A stretch of DNA of 64,000 bases from Alligator mississippiensis (Eukaryota; Chordata; Crocodylia; Alligatoridae): positions 49,634,882 through 49,698,881 of the forward strand of contig NC_081824.1 in the NCBI RefSeq assembly GCF_030867095.1, written 5' to 3'. The position numbers and the translations under genes were made by a program. Shown here in pieces: positions 20,899 through 34,700 of this stretch. The notes beneath the pieces are model-generated. The model was given only the letters and a program-made list of their open reading frames with translations. It did no database searches and had not been told where the DNA came from. How positions within the stretch are numbered: the stretch's first letter is position 1; every line of letters begins with the position of its first letter.

Positions 20899-23800
20899 CA
20901 TGTGTTTACAGAATCTCAGCCCATGCCTCAAATGCTTGTGCACTTACCTCTTTAGTAGAAGCATCCATGCTGCCCTCTGCCATCCCAGTGTGTATTCAAC
21001 TTTCCCTCTTCCCTCCTGAGAGATTTTCTGTGATTTAGCTGGACTCCACTGCTTTGGCTGAGCATAGAACAAAACTTTCCCCATATCAGATTCAGTGCTT
21101 GGAAAGCTCAGCCCTTCTCCACAGACTTGTGCACCTGACAGCCCAGGGGATGTGTCCTCAATCTAGACCCAGTAGGAGAAACTGCCTACCAGCATCAGAT
21201 CCCTGACCCCCATGGGCCTGGCCTAGCCTGTCTCCCCCACTCCTGAAGTCCTCCTCCCCTCCCCTCTGCCCCCCTAGACACAGACTTAGACCTTCTTAGA
21301 CATAGACCCTATCTGAAAGGTAGGAAGCCATTAGCAGCACAGGCTATCTGCAGAGCACTCAGGTAGACCATGTAATGCTTGTACAGTGCTCTCTAGTAGG
21401 ATTTCCAGCCACTCAAACTAAACTGCTAAACTTCATTTGAACTCTTGCTTGCACCATATAACAAACTAAATGACACATTGCAACTTCCTGGATGTTGTAA
21501 GAAAGGTAAATCTGAGCCACTAGGACATGCTCCATAATTCCTGATGCCAACTATATTTACTCATATTAAGGCTATTAAAATAGTTCTAATATGATTGATT
21601 TTTTTTCCAAAAAATAACCCAAGAAGTACTAAACAAGATGTGTACATAACTAGTTTGTTTAATAATATTTAATGAGATTATCTTTAATAGTAAGTGGTAT
21701 TACCATTATGCCTATAATGCATAATCATGGTGGAGGACCCCATATTTCTAGCTTTATTGTTCTTCTACATATTATCCATTAGACCCATAAATTATGACTC
21801 CATAAATTATGGGCTAATTTATTAGACCATAAGTTTTCCAGGCAAGCTGTGACATTTTATTGATCTCTAAAGTACCACACACATCTATGGCGTTGTGAAA
21901 ATAGCAATCAATAGCAATATGGTATTTTTAAAAATAGCAAATACTTTGAAAACTGAGATTTTATCTGGACAGCATTTTCTTCCTCTAAATTCCAAATTTA
22001 ACATTTTCTTTTCGTATGGTTCAAGCTATCAACGCATAACAATGCACTTTGGAAGATGAAGTACTGTTTATACATAAGCCTTTAAGGTACCAACTGTGTT
22101 CCACTTTGTTAGCTTCAGAGGGTTGCAACTAAGGGAATGACTAATACCAACTGTCTGAAACTAAGACTTAGTTAGGAAAAAAAGAAGTAACATCTTACAA
22201 TACGATATCACTTTAGACATGCCTGTATCGTATTCCATATTTAGTTAGATCTTTTCTCATGTCCTTGTTTTCATTATGAGCAACAGACAAAGCTGAACAA
22301 TTTCAATCATAAATAAAAGCAAACAAACAAAAAAAAATTATTTCCTGAAAGTCTCTTCTAGTGATTCAGAATTGAACAAGTTCCATTTCTTTTTCATTTT
22401 ATTTTAAACACTAATTCATTAATGAGTAATGTCAGAAGATCAGGCAAGATTTTCTTCTTGTGAAGAAAAAAAAAAAAATTGTACCTTCATTTTTTCTGCA
22501 CAGATTCTCAGCAAGTAGTTCCCTATTTGTTCAGCTTATGTACCCAAGTAACATGATTTCTGTGGTGTATTTCTGATTCAGTGAATATTACACAATGAGG
22601 AAAAATGCTAAGTTTCACATAGGGATAATCAAAAGAAGAAATTTTACCATGTTTACATGGATACCATGTGCACCTTTTTCTCCTTCCCCCCAATCAGCCT
22701 TCTAAAATTGGTTTGGTTGGCTTAAATGGAGAAGGTGAATTTTCTTTGATGGACTAGAAATATGCAGATACTATGCTCTGATGGCTGCTAAAATGGCTGC
22801 CACTTCTCTGTGGCCCAGCTGGCAGAAGGGACAGAGTCCAATATTAACCCTCTCACAGCCACTAAGGAATTTGCACTAGCAATTGGCTGAATACTGTAGC
22901 TTATGCCTAAAGCAGCAGTTGTGTAGGCCCAGGGCAGGTGAACTGCTCCACACAGTCTGCATGAGGTTTGTGGTGTGGAAACAACACTTAATTATTTATA
23001 GCAACCGATATAAAGAACTACTTACAGTAAAAAAAAAAAAAGTCTTAGCTGCTTACTTTGCAGAGGTCCTGAGCCTAGCCTTATTGTTGTCCTGGCCCAC
23101 GAGTAAGTTCCTGATGTTTCACCCAGACTGTATCCCAAGATGCCACACTTCCTGGACACTCTTTATTTCCAGAAGGACTTACTTTCAGTCTTATAGTCAG
23201 TCATTATTCTGGAAAAAAAAAATCTTTAGAGTCTGCCTTCCAAAACCAACATGCATGTCTTATTCAGCAGGGGAGTGGGGATAAGGGGGGAGTGTGCTAT
23301 GCAAGAAATTACTGTAAAATGTGTCCTTTTCTCTGCTGGTGTCCCAAAATGCAATAACGGTATAGGAGAAGTATCTGTACATTTTTCTACATTCTTTGTA
23401 AGCATGAAGAAAAAAGCCAGATCCTGTTTTGAATAATCCCCAATTTTATCTGTCTGCAGTGGCATACCCTGACCTGATGCAGTGTCTTACTGATTTCATT
23501 GTGGTTCTTCATAGCACAGGTATCAGTTTATCAGTTTGTGCATATCTTGTTGCAGGATTGGTGGCTATGGTCCTGATTCATCACCAATGGTTTCAGTGGG
23601 ATTAGAGCTTGTCCTGAAATACCTTTCTCCAGGCTAATAGAATTACATACAGCTGACAAGATTTGTCTTACAAGGTTCCTGGGAAACCTCTGATTATCAT
23701 TTTGCATGCCATTTTATTTTAAAACATTGATACAAGGAGATTTTAAAAGTAGGCTGAAATTGAATTATCTAGGGCTCAAAGGCTCTCTAGTGAGAAAGCA

Positions 23801-25968
23801 GAAGAAAAATCTGTCCCTAATGATAAGGAATGGTATTTGGGCATGAAAATAGTAGCTAGATTTGACTTATAAAATGCAAGGTGACTTGAATGAGAGAGAG
23901 CAATATAGGTTTAATTCACTAAATTTAATTAAAGACTTGTCTGATATTGAAGTTAGGCTAATTTCTAAGCATAGTTTTGCTCAGTATTCAGACTCTTTAT
24001 TTTTCTTCTCCTACATCTAGTTATTGTGTCTGTTTGTTTGCTTTTGTGATGGTTTCTTTTGTTTTCTCATACTTTCCTTTTTCTTTTTTTTTTTTTGAGC
24101 TTGTATTCTTGGATTATGCTGTTAGCAGAATAAATATCTGAGCCAGCAGATGTCTAATTGGGATCCAAAAATGAATAGCAATGACACCATTTTGTGATGC
24201 TCAACCAAGCAAGTTTAAGGATTATTGAGGTGTGTTAATAATAGTAACACAGGAATACAAAATACAATATTCAACATTTGTGAAGCTGGAAGAGATTTAA
24301 ATGAACTCTAGATTTGGAGATTCTATGGCAGCATCCTCATTTTGGTCCTACCATCACCTTGCATTTTATAAGTCAAATCTAGCTGCTATTCTTAACCTCT
24401 AAACTTCCAACCAATTATATAACACCAGTTTTATCACCAGATATACCCTTTAGGGAACATCTAGATGCACAATGAACCTTCCAAGATTCTGCTCATGCAA
24501 TTCACTGGAAGGCAAAGAAGTCAACGGAGTCTGTCCCCTTACATGCTCTTAGTTGTAGGAATAGAATCTAGGATATTAGGTCTGCAACCAAATGCTGCCA
24601 AAAGCACGTATCTCTGTTTTTCCTTGGGAATTACATATGAGTATGTCTTCAAATTGTAATTTATATCGCAGAACTCTCTTACATTACAAGGAGCATAAGA
24701 GCAATTATGCAAATTGTTTTCCTGTACATTACAGGAAAAAGTGGCATATAGAAATTTAAAAGCTCATCATCCATATTTCATGGAATGATGATATGACTTT
24801 TAATCTGTGAATAATATGCATTCAATGGTATATTAAAATCAGGAGGGAAGCAAGATCCGACATTCTTGTGCAACAACTGACAATTGTTTTTAAAGGGCAG
24901 GAAAAGATGTAAAAAAAATGAGGTATAAGCTATGTTGGCAATATGTTTCCAAGTGTCATCTGAAGAAGAATATGAAATCATATGTTACAAAGTAAAATAG
25001 TAGTGCATTAAATCATGGAGGCAGAAGACTGAGGTGCTCATTTTGGGTGCTACTTGACAAAATTACTTCATATATTATTTTCCTATAAAAAATGTTGTAT
25101 TACCAAAAGTGGATATCTCAAATGGGCTACCAGCAAGAAAATGTATGTAGGAAGTATTAGGATATATAGCCTATTAACATTTCACTATAAAAACAGAAAA
25201 GTCTGTAACGTGTAGGAAAATCTAGTGGTTTTAGTCTGACCTTATGTCAGTAAGACTGACTGGAAAGGACACTGGACTGGAAATTCTGAGGTATGCAGTC
25301 TTGATCATGCCAATATGACCTTTTTATGACCTTGGGTATGTCGCCTCAGTTTTTCTGTTCCTGTGATTCTCTGTAAGGGTCTCTTGGCATTTCTGTAATA
25401 TAGATAATTACTTTTAGAGTAGTAGACATTGTACAAACTTATCTTATAAGAAATGTATCCTTTTTAAACAACACAAAATTTTAACCAAAAAATTAAACAC
25501 ACCTTTTTACTAGTTATTCTTCAATGTAACTGCAGAGGTACTTTTGGGAAAAGAGCATTTAAATTTATTTCTTCTTCACTAACCTAAGGCTTGCCACCAA
25601 ACAGGTTAGCAATTGTCTGGGGAATTGCAGAGGCAGAGAATTACAAGTGGAGTATCTATGGCTTCCTCCCAAACTAATTTTCTCATATGAGGGTAACAAA
25701 ATGGAGGGTTTATGAAAAGGACTGGACACAGGGTTTTTCTGGTTTCCTCAAGCATTGGGTGTGGATGGGGGTTTTACCTGGAGTAAGGCATTGCTTCTGC
25801 TGGGAATAAAGCCTGGAAGTTCCTGGTTAGAGAGTCTTGCCCCTTCATTAGGGTCAGCACATTTTGGAACCAGGAACAAATTTTACTGCATAGTCAGGCT
25901 CATGCAAACTGTAAAAGGTTTTCCCGCCTTCTTTCATGATGGTTATGGTCCCTTTCCTTGGATGTCTT
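20899..25968. other. 5-kb interval without a recognised gene
   Basis: AT-rich sequence with homopolymer runs (for example T near 24087-24098, A near 22465 and 23029). The short open frames show no motif. I see no assignable repeat, although old decayed ones could be missed by eye. Confidence 0.5.
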
Positions 25969-26480
25969 GGCCATGTCCCCACAAGCAGAAACATGCATTC
26001 TCCAGGGACAACTAGCAGTGGCACATATTTGTGCCACTGCTAGTTGTCCCTGGGGAACATCCCTGCACACACACCATGGTGTGCAGCAAGTGGAAGCTGC
26101 ATGGTGAGCAGCAAGTGCATGGGGAAACTGAGGCCAGCACTGGGACTGGCCCCAGCAGCCTTATCTGGGGTCCTGGAGCCCTCCCAGGGTTCCAGCAGTG
26201 ATAATCCAGGCATACAGAAATTGTTCAGCAGCCAGAGTGTGGCTCTGGCCAGCCAGGCTCCAGTTTTGGGTGGCACACACTATAGCCACATGTGCTGCCC
26301 CACTTCTTTCTGGTGTGGGGTTTTTTTATACTGGGATCTCCCTGTGTCAAAAAACAACAACCCCTCAGTGCAAATTAGCAGCACAGGGAACATCTGCATA
26401 TGTGGCATGTGCAGTTTACAGTGCTATAGATGGGTCTGTGGAACCACAAATCACACGTGCATGCTCATTTGGATGTACCC
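25969..26480. mobile_element. TIR DNA element, 512 bp
   Basis: Left end GGCCATGTCC and right end GGATGTACCC are inverted partners. The 3 bases CTT flank both ends (25966-25968 and 26481-26483). It is GC-richer than its surroundings, has no transposase, and contains a perfect 24-base palindrome arm pair near its left end. It shares the terminal motif with the 7.9-kb and 13.9-kb elements. Confidence 0.75.
26002..26053. repeat. Perfect palindrome, 24-base arms, 4-base loop
   Basis: CCAGGGACAACTAGCAGTGG starts the left arm at 26002. The arms end at 26025 and resume at 26030, with TATT between. The arms are exactly complementary. Confidence 0.95.
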
Positions 26481-26639
26481 CTTGAGTACATTTTAAGAAC
26501 CGTTGCAGCAGCAAGACACTAACAGTCCTTGTTCCCCTTCTTTAGTTGTCTTTTATTGAGCAAATTAGGGTGATTTTAGTGTCTTCGAGTGATATGATTT
26601 GTAGTTGTACAATTGGACTGATTGTGTAGTATTAAAAAT

Positions 26640-26757
26640 AATTTAGATAAGACTTGTATAGGATAGTTTAGATAGAGATGATCCTGCTCTGGCAGGGGGT
26701 TGGACTGGGTGACCTCTGGAGGTCCCTTCCAGCCTGACTTTTCTATGACTCTAAATA
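26640..26757 (+). mobile_element. CR1 3' UTR and tail fragment
   Basis: GGGGGTTGGACTGGGTGACC followed by GGTCCCTTCCAGCCTGAC and TTCTATGACTCT is the CR1 3' core with a short tail. Confidence 0.85.
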
Positions 26758-28304
26758 TATTTGCCTTGATTTCTGTAACACAGTTACAGCCACATGACAA
26801 TTATGCTGGTAATGCACCAGTGCTGGAGTGGTAAGAAGGTATATGCTATGGATATTATGGTAGATCTTTTTCCTCAGAACCAAAATTCTAACCTATCTTT
26901 TAGCTGATCTTGATTCACGTGGCATTAAAGTTTACTGTTAAAGAGCATAGTATTATAAAATAATTGTAATACAATACAATTGTAACTCCACTGATTTCAG
27001 TACAGTTACTCCTAATACACAGCAGCACATATGATAATGTAGTCAGATCCTTTAGTGTTAAGTTTGTTACGAATTATTTTACTATTAATAATGCTGATGA
27101 TTTAATCAACTTGTGGTCTTTTCTCATGTGATCATTCCTGACATTTCAGTAGTTCATCATGGCTGTGCCTCTATTTGATAATGCATAGAACTATTGTTAG
27201 AGCATGGCTGAAATCCTTATTTGTGTAAAGGGATCTCGGTAAGTTCCTTAGCTTATGTAAAAGTCACTTTATTATTCAGAACATGATCCTGCTTTTTTGT
27301 ACTCAAAAAGAAAAATGCCTTAGATTAGGTAGAAGGGGTTAACTGCTGATACTACTTATACCATCAGCAGCTCCAAAGTTCTGACAGCTTTTCAGAATAA
27401 CTCCTATTATAAAACTGTTTTCATCTTAAAATCATGTGAATTAATGTTGGAGCAAATAAGAGGCTAAAGCAAATGAACACCTGTAGAATGCAATGCTTGA
27501 GAATGCATTATCCTTAGATCCATTTCAAGGTTTATAAGTTGTTTCATTTTTTTCACTAAAAATAAGTGTTTTGTCTTTTGTTGTAGTGCCCCAGACTCTA
27601 ATATTACCATTATAACTCTATTTAATTTAACAGCATTAAACATTTTTTAGATCTGCCTCTTCTACTGGTCTGTCTCCCCTGCATTCCCTGTTTTCCTCCT
27701 CATTCATTTATCTTTGTCCCTTTCCACACTCCACCTCTTCAACAATACATTTTAATTGAGGGCATCCCAGCTGTTTCTCAGGAGTGGTTTAGTGCTACTG
27801 CCAAGGAAGCTGTGATATCTGTTTGAAATGCCACCATATGAGGAGTGTTACCAGGGTTGCTTCAAAGACAAAGGGTCCTTTTAGCTTGGTCATAGTATTG
27901 AACAGCATCTTCAGAGCAAAGCTTGGCTGTTTTTTAGTTGAGCTGTCCTGTAGTAAGACATAGAAAGGGGATAGGGACAAGGCTTGAAATTAGAACAGAG
28001 GAAGCAAAGTAAAGAGAAGAATGGCAGGTTTGTGACTGCTTTCACTCTGTTCCCAGTGAATCTCCTTCAGCAGCATGTGCTTTATCATTTTGCTGAGTAT
28101 CAATGGAACTAAGCACATGATTAAGTAACTGTGACCACCTGAAACCTGAGACCCTGCTCCTGCCTTTGTTTCAAGGTAATTTGCATCATCACAGATCCTC
28201 ACAGGAGATGAGAGGATTCATACCAGCTACTGACTTCTCTGTGAAATCCTATGAAATATGAACTTTCATTTCTACCCAGAAGAACTTTTACAATCTTTTC
28301 TCCA
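26758..28304. other. Interval without a recognised gene
   Basis: AT-rich sequence, no convincing coding or repeat structure. Confidence 0.5.
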
Positions 28305-28392
28305 ATGCCTGATGAAGGGGTTTTGTGCCCAAAAGCTTGCAATTAAAGCCTTTTTTTTGCAAAAATCTTGTTGGTCTAAAAAAAGATATAAT
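28305..28392 (+). repeat. Interspersed repeat fragment (CCCAAAAGCTTGCAA family)
   Basis: CTGATGAAGGG, CCCAAAAGCTTGCAA and TTGGTCTAA in this order recur at 61052-61190 in the same orientation. It is an abundant-looking repeat end whose class I cannot name. Confidence 0.6.
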
Positions 28393-29239
28393 CTTTACTA
28401 TAAGTCCTGATTGCTTCTTGCTGAACTGCTATACTTGAGCCCCAATTGCCCTCTAGCAGCATTTTGTGGACTTCTGACAACCTTAAAAACTCTGTTTCTG
28501 TTGTTTAAACAAACAGGCTCCTAATTTAATATGCCATCAATTTAGCAAGGATCTAAATCTTTAAATTCTTTGTCAAAATGAATTGGCCAATCTGTAACAT
28601 AAGGAAGAATATTGGTTATTTATGTGATTAAGTATATAGTGTTGAGGGGAAATGCATTTGAAAAAGCAATAAAATCTGGACTCTGTGTTTTTTCTCAGTG
28701 AATAATGGCAAACCCATCAAGGAGCAAACTACAAAATAGAAAATTGAGTTTGATTCATATTTGTATGGTATAATATCATATACTATATATGCAAGTTTGT
28801 AAATTGAAAACTGTAAGGCATCATATCTACTAGGAAGGACAGAGTAATTTCAATATCAGTGGAAATGTAAATTGACAGTTATGATCATAGGTTAGAAAGG
28901 AGGCTGATCTATGCAAATCATTCAGCTAAATGAAATACCAGACATTAACCTCCCAAAAGGAAAAGGTTAATTAATATAAACTGTTATTTAAGCTTCTTTT
29001 AAAGCCAAGCAGATATATTCTCTTTGGTTTATAAATTTGTATGAATGTTTGTTAAATAAACTTTCCCAAAATAAATTCAAAGCTGTGTAAAGTGTTAAAT
29101 ACAGTAAAGTATTTACTATTAACCATAATCTACAAGAAAAACAGGGTTTTAATATCTTTAGTTTTGATAGATATTGTATAATTAAAAATGAAAAGTCAAC
29201 ATTAAAATTCAGCAGATCAAGCTTTTGTGCTAAGTGCTA
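28393..29239. other. Interval without a recognised gene
   Basis: AT-rich sequence; nothing assignable. Confidence 0.5.
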
Positions 29240-29790
29240 ATATGTTTTCATAGCTGGTAAAGCTAGAAGGGACCTTTGTGATTATCTAGTCTGACCTCTT
29301 GTATAACTCAGGCCATAGGACTTCCCTGAATTAATTCCCATTTGAGCTAGAATGTGGCTTTTGGAAAAGTATCACACTGTCATTTAAAAAAACCAACTAG
29401 CTATGGATAAACCATGGCCAACTACTTTCCAAAGCTCTTGTAATAGTTAAATACCCTGCATTATATATCTGCACCTTATTTTTAATTTCAGTTTGTTTAT
29501 CCTCAGCTTTCAGCTATTGGACCATGTTGTGCCTTTGTCTATAAGACTGAAGAGCCTTCTGTTACAAGATTACTGTTCCTTTATAGGTTATTCTAGACCA
29601 TGATCCAATCACATCTTAACCATCCTTTTTCTAAACTGAATGAAAAAGTGAAGAATCCAATTTATTTTCCAACCATTTGGTCATTTTCAGAGTTCTTCAT
29701 GAATCATCTTCAGTTTTCCAACTTTCTTCTTAAAATGAGGAAATTGGGTGAAATTAGTCCAGTGTCAAATACCAACTTAATATAACCTTC
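29240..29790 (-). mobile_element. CR1-type LINE 3' region (antisense)
   Basis: TAGAAGGGACCTTTGTGATT, ATCTAGTCTGACCTC and the following stretch are the reverse complement of a CR1 subfamily 3' end. The match continues through TTGCACC- and GAAGAGCC-like phrases toward the ORF2 C-terminal region. It is diverged. Confidence 0.7.
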
Positions 29791-29970
29791 CTCTTCCTAG
29801 TCCATAGTTCCTAATTTATGTATTCAAGTAACATGTTAGGCCTTTCCATTCCCAGATCATAATAGGAGTACAAATTTAGCTGATTATCCTCCATGAGCCT
29901 TAGCATTTTTGCAGAATCACTGTTTCCCAGGTTGGAATCCATCTGCTTTACTGTAAGTATGACATATAGT

Positions 29971-30177
29971 GACCATATACATCTACATGTGGCCAGCAAC
30001 TACTTGACCATAGCAGCACCCTCCCTTGTTATAGCATGTCGCTACTGCAAAGTAGTGGCTAAAAATAACCATGTGCTCAGCATACAATGCAGTATGGGCT
30101 AGTACTTCTAATAGGAAGTAGTACTAAAGCAAGGCGCAGTAGTAACAATGCCGTATCAGCACATGTAGATGCACCCC
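29971..30177. mobile_element. Short TIR element, sister of the 59.4-kb copy
   Basis: Ends ACATCTACATGTGGC and CACATGTAGATGCACC are inverted. The interior shares AAAAATAACCATG, CTCAGCA and an AGTACTTC...GGAAGTA hairpin with the element at 59357-59633, which shows that they are copies of one family. Confidence 0.7.
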
Positions 30178-33100
30178 AAATTATTTATTCCTGTTGTATT
30201 ACTTTACTTGGCTGCATTAAGTAAAAATGAAAACTGTTTGAGTGTAACCAGTTCACAAAGCAATCCAGCTTACACTGTACCAGTGCTCATCATTTACTAC
30301 TCCCCTGATCTTTGTATCTTCTAGAAATATACCAATGATTATTCTATTTTCTTTAAGCATATAAGTAAAAATATTAAGTAGCATAGTCCTCTGTAAGAAC
30401 CATGTAGGAAAATGTTTATTCAGTGATGATTTTTCATTTCAAATTACATTTTGAAGCTAGTCAGTTTTCAGTCATTTCAATCCATGCTAATTTTGTCTCA
30501 TTCTAAATTCTTAATTGAAATGTTGTACAGCACCAGTTTTTGCCCTGACATTAATCTAAGAAAATGTCTGTGAAGTTACCTTCATCAACCAACTTTGTAA
30601 CTTTACCAAAAAAGGATACCAAGTCAATTTGAAAGATCTATTTTTCATATAACTCATACATGTTGACTCACATCAATTATATTTACTTCCCATGTTATTA
30701 ATGGCAAAAACAGAAGGGAGTGGCAGTCAGTGTCAAAAGGACATAATCTGTTTCTAAGTTGTTGATGACTTAGAAACAAATTATCCTAAATTTTTACAGA
30801 TCAATGTTCTAGTAAATAAAGCACAAATCACTCTGGAGAATAGGATGACCAACTTGCTTAAACATTTATCTATAATGAATAGGGGAAATTTTTTCACTAT
30901 TTATTTCTTCTAAACATAATTGCAGATGTTTTCACAATATTTAGAAATGTCTGATCATTTTGGGAGTCCTAACTGCTGGCCTATCTCTCTAACCAACTAA
31001 AGAACTTGTTTGGTGTCCTGTATCATACTGAAGCACTTTACAGCCTTTCATATAGTTATCCTTTTCAATGCCCAAAACACCACTGTGAGGTAGGAACAGG
31101 AAACCAAGACACAGAGACTTAGCCAGTATTCCACAAAGGTATTAAGGTGCCTAGAACCAGATCCCTGGAAGCTGTCTAATGTGCAGCTTAACTAGTGCTT
31201 AACTGAAAGCTCTTAATCCAAGCAAAATGATCCACAAAAACCCTGCCTAAACATAAGCATTTAAGTAAGTTTTCTGACAAACTCTTGGGCACCTTAATTT
31301 CTGCTATAGAACATGTCCAGAAATGATGCCATTTTGGTTGAGCTGAGTGTCTTTGGGCCTCCCTCTCACCAAAAGCCATCCATAAAATAGGGGGATTTGT
31401 AACATAGGAGTCCCTGTGCCTAAGTCCTTTAAAGGGGCTAATCCAGTAGGCATGCTGAGCCACAGCTAAATCACACATTAAATTCAATACCAAGCTTAGC
31501 CCAGCACCCACTTTTATTTAAAAACTTAGCCAGTGAGTGTCCAAAAACACTTTGGTGTTTCTGACACTCCATTAGTGTCTGCCCTTGTCTTTCAGATTCA
31601 AGAATCTTTCTTTGAATGAAGCCTCCAATTTGACCTTCATATACAGAAAGTCCCTTCAGACTTCAAACTGGAAAGAAAACAAGGCAAATGCATTGCAGGT
31701 CATAACCACAATTCCATCATTGATAATTGCAATGTTGTGCTTAGAACTACAGCTAGAAAGAGAGACTTATGCTCCCTCTCCAAACTCTCCATGAAGCCCT
31801 CCCATTTCTTCATTTGCATCTGAGAATGTTCCTCAGAGCACAATCTAAAACATGTGGGAAAAGCTTTGTCCTAATAGAAAAGTAAACTAAAAACTGTTTT
31901 GGGTTTTTTATGACACTTTTACTTTGTCATAGAAGCAAAAATGTTGAGTCTAAAATAAAAATGTTTCTTTTTCAAATCCTGTCTCTATATCTTGTGAAAG
32001 ATGCATTTAATTTATACTAAGACCCCTTTCTCCTATCTAACAGGCAACTTCAAGCACCCTAGGAATCCCTAGGCATGAAGCATCTGGAGGAACACCTGAG
32101 CACATAAAATAAAATGAATTATGAAGTAGCCAACCTACTCTTTACACACAGCACCGTGTTCATATATTCCAAATAGAATATTTAAAATTTTAGATTTTTA
32201 AAAACAATGTTTGACTTTCCATTCCTATTTCTCTATGATTCTACCAGCCTAAGTCAACCATCTACCATAGAGCCTTGCTTCTTGGCCAAGTAGTTCAGTA
32301 CAGACACTTGTTACCATGTCAGATTATCATCAGCAGGTGTTTAAAGTAAGCACATAGGATTGATTTATTCTGGGATAAATCAGGAAGTAAATTGAACAGG
32401 TTTTCCATGAGTTTTATGTTGGAAGTCCCAAGAAAGTGAACTCCATGAGACTGCCAAGGGGAGTGTTTAACTCTGAACCTGTCACAGCCTAAATGGATGT
32501 ACTCTCATTCTAAACAGCCACCCAAATCCTTCACTCTTTCTAGTCTCTGTGGTCATTGCTGCAATGAAAACATTTCTTAGATGGATAAGCAAGTTGCCAT
32601 GTTTTTTTATTTTTCCTAGATAATTGCTTCAGGTAAAAAAAGACAACAGAAAAATGCTCTGTCTATGAGTTTGTGTGAAAGAATATTGCATGAAGCTTGG
32701 CACAATTGTTTGCATAATATTAACTGGTGATTTCCTCTGTTTATCCTAGTTCTTGCTTCTCAATGATAAATCTGGGGTTTAAGAGGCCTAAGGAAATTGG
32801 GGTCACCTGACAGTTGGGAAGCAATAAAGAAACATTTGGGGAAAGTATTGGGCAAGGGATTATAAAAGAGGAAATACAAATTAGGTAGTTAGCTGGCCAT
32901 GATAGGGAAAACTGAATTATGGTTAGAGAAGGTATGTGTGGATTGACACAAATAGTATAACAGTGGGGAGGAAGGTGTGGTAAATGGTGCTCAAATATTT
33001 TTGTTTATGGGATTCATCTTCATAGTTACAAAGTTGTTAGAATGCAGAGAAGGTGGAGAATAGTGGGGCTTAAGGAAAATCAGATGAAGAGACAAAAATC

Positions 33101-34700
33101 TGAATAAATTAGTGAATTACCCATAGAGGCATAAAGTAGGAGAGTACAGTAGGTGGATTGAAGGAAAAATGAGAGGCACTTCTAAGACCTTTCTTAAAAG
33201 GGAAGTATTTTGTGTTCAGGAGTTTCCCATTTCCAATATCTAAAGATTTTATACACAGAAAAAACACTATTTATGTGCTAGAGTAGTTACAACATCTTGC
33301 TGTGCTAGAGTAATCCAGCCCATGTTTGGTTGGGGTTACAGGGAAAGTGCACAAATTAGAGATAAGGTTTCCTATCCATGCTTTTATTTTCCAAAAAAAT
33401 GATGAGAAAATGGGGTCCTTGAAAAACTGTGGAGGGAGAGGTTTGAGAAACTGGTGATCAGGTGCTATCTAGAAACCTAGACTTTATATTCTCTTCCTTC
33501 CTTTGCAGTCTTGAGTCTCTAAAGAGAGAGCCACATCATGTTCCCAGCACACTCAGGAAGGGATTGCTTGAGTGTGTGCCACCCCTGCTTCTGCTTATAC
33601 ACATTAAGCCTGGAAATGTTGTGATGAAGCTACTATGCGAGCATCCCACAAACAATCTGAAGCATACTGGAAACAGAGGTCTTGAGAATAGCTTAGGAGG
33701 ACACACACATTTTGGAGGGGAGGGGAAGAGAGGCAAGTGTAAACAAGAGCAAATGGGTATGACTGGCCCTCAAAACACTTGGGAAGTGATATAAATATTC
33801 CTTTAATCTCTTTCAGTGTTTTAGATGTGGACAGATTATTATAGAGGGAGCTAGTGGCAACTCCTGTACTTAAGATGTCTAATACTTTAATTATAAAGGA
33901 TTCTTGCTAAACTCTCACGGAGAAGCTGTCACATGTCCATTCTTAATTTGGTCTTTAATAAGAATGTGTACAGGTTCAAGAAATGCCTTTTCTTTGTCAC
34001 ATGAACTTCCATTCACATGTGGCTTAGTTCCAATCACCATTTCCATTCTGTCACTTGCATTCCTCTGGAAAATTTTGGTAGATTGCCAGATTAGTAACTA
34101 ATCACATAGACATTCTGAGGCTGGGCTAGTGCCATTGCTGGAGCAGGCACTGTTCTGGGAATGCCTGGGAGCTGCTAGAGCATCTGTACTCTTTGTGTTA
34201 TGATATTGTCTTTAATTACACAATGACCTTTCTCTTCTCCCTCTCCCCCTACAATCCATGTAACTCTTGAAGTGTTTGGGATGGACACAGAAGGGGGCAG
34301 AGTCATGACTGTACAGAAATGTCAATCAGGTACTTCTTAACTGTAAATGGTTGGACCTTGTGACCTCATTTTATAAACCTGTTTTATATCTTCTATGTTA
34401 TTAGTATCCTCTATAGGACTTCTTGCACTTACCTCTGAAAAAGCTGGGGTCTGTATGTGTATATGCACACACACACATTATTGTTCTATGACAATCCCTG
34501 TTTCATCAGAGCTTTGGTGCAAAGGAAAGATCTGAGAGCTGTGTTCCTCCAGAACTCCAAGGTAGCTAACTGCTCTCCTCTGCCCTAGAAAGGGAGCAGA
34601 GGAAAGGGTGCTGCACACCTGCTTTGGCCACTTATGGGGCATGGGGAGCTATAGATAAGCAACTTCCTTAGCCACTAATTTCAAAAGCTTCCTTCCTGCT
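30178..34700. other. 4.5-kb interval without a recognised gene
   Basis: AT-rich sequence upstream of HCRTR2. No coding block or clear repeat was seen. Conserved regulatory elements cannot be excluded without alignment. Confidence 0.5.
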
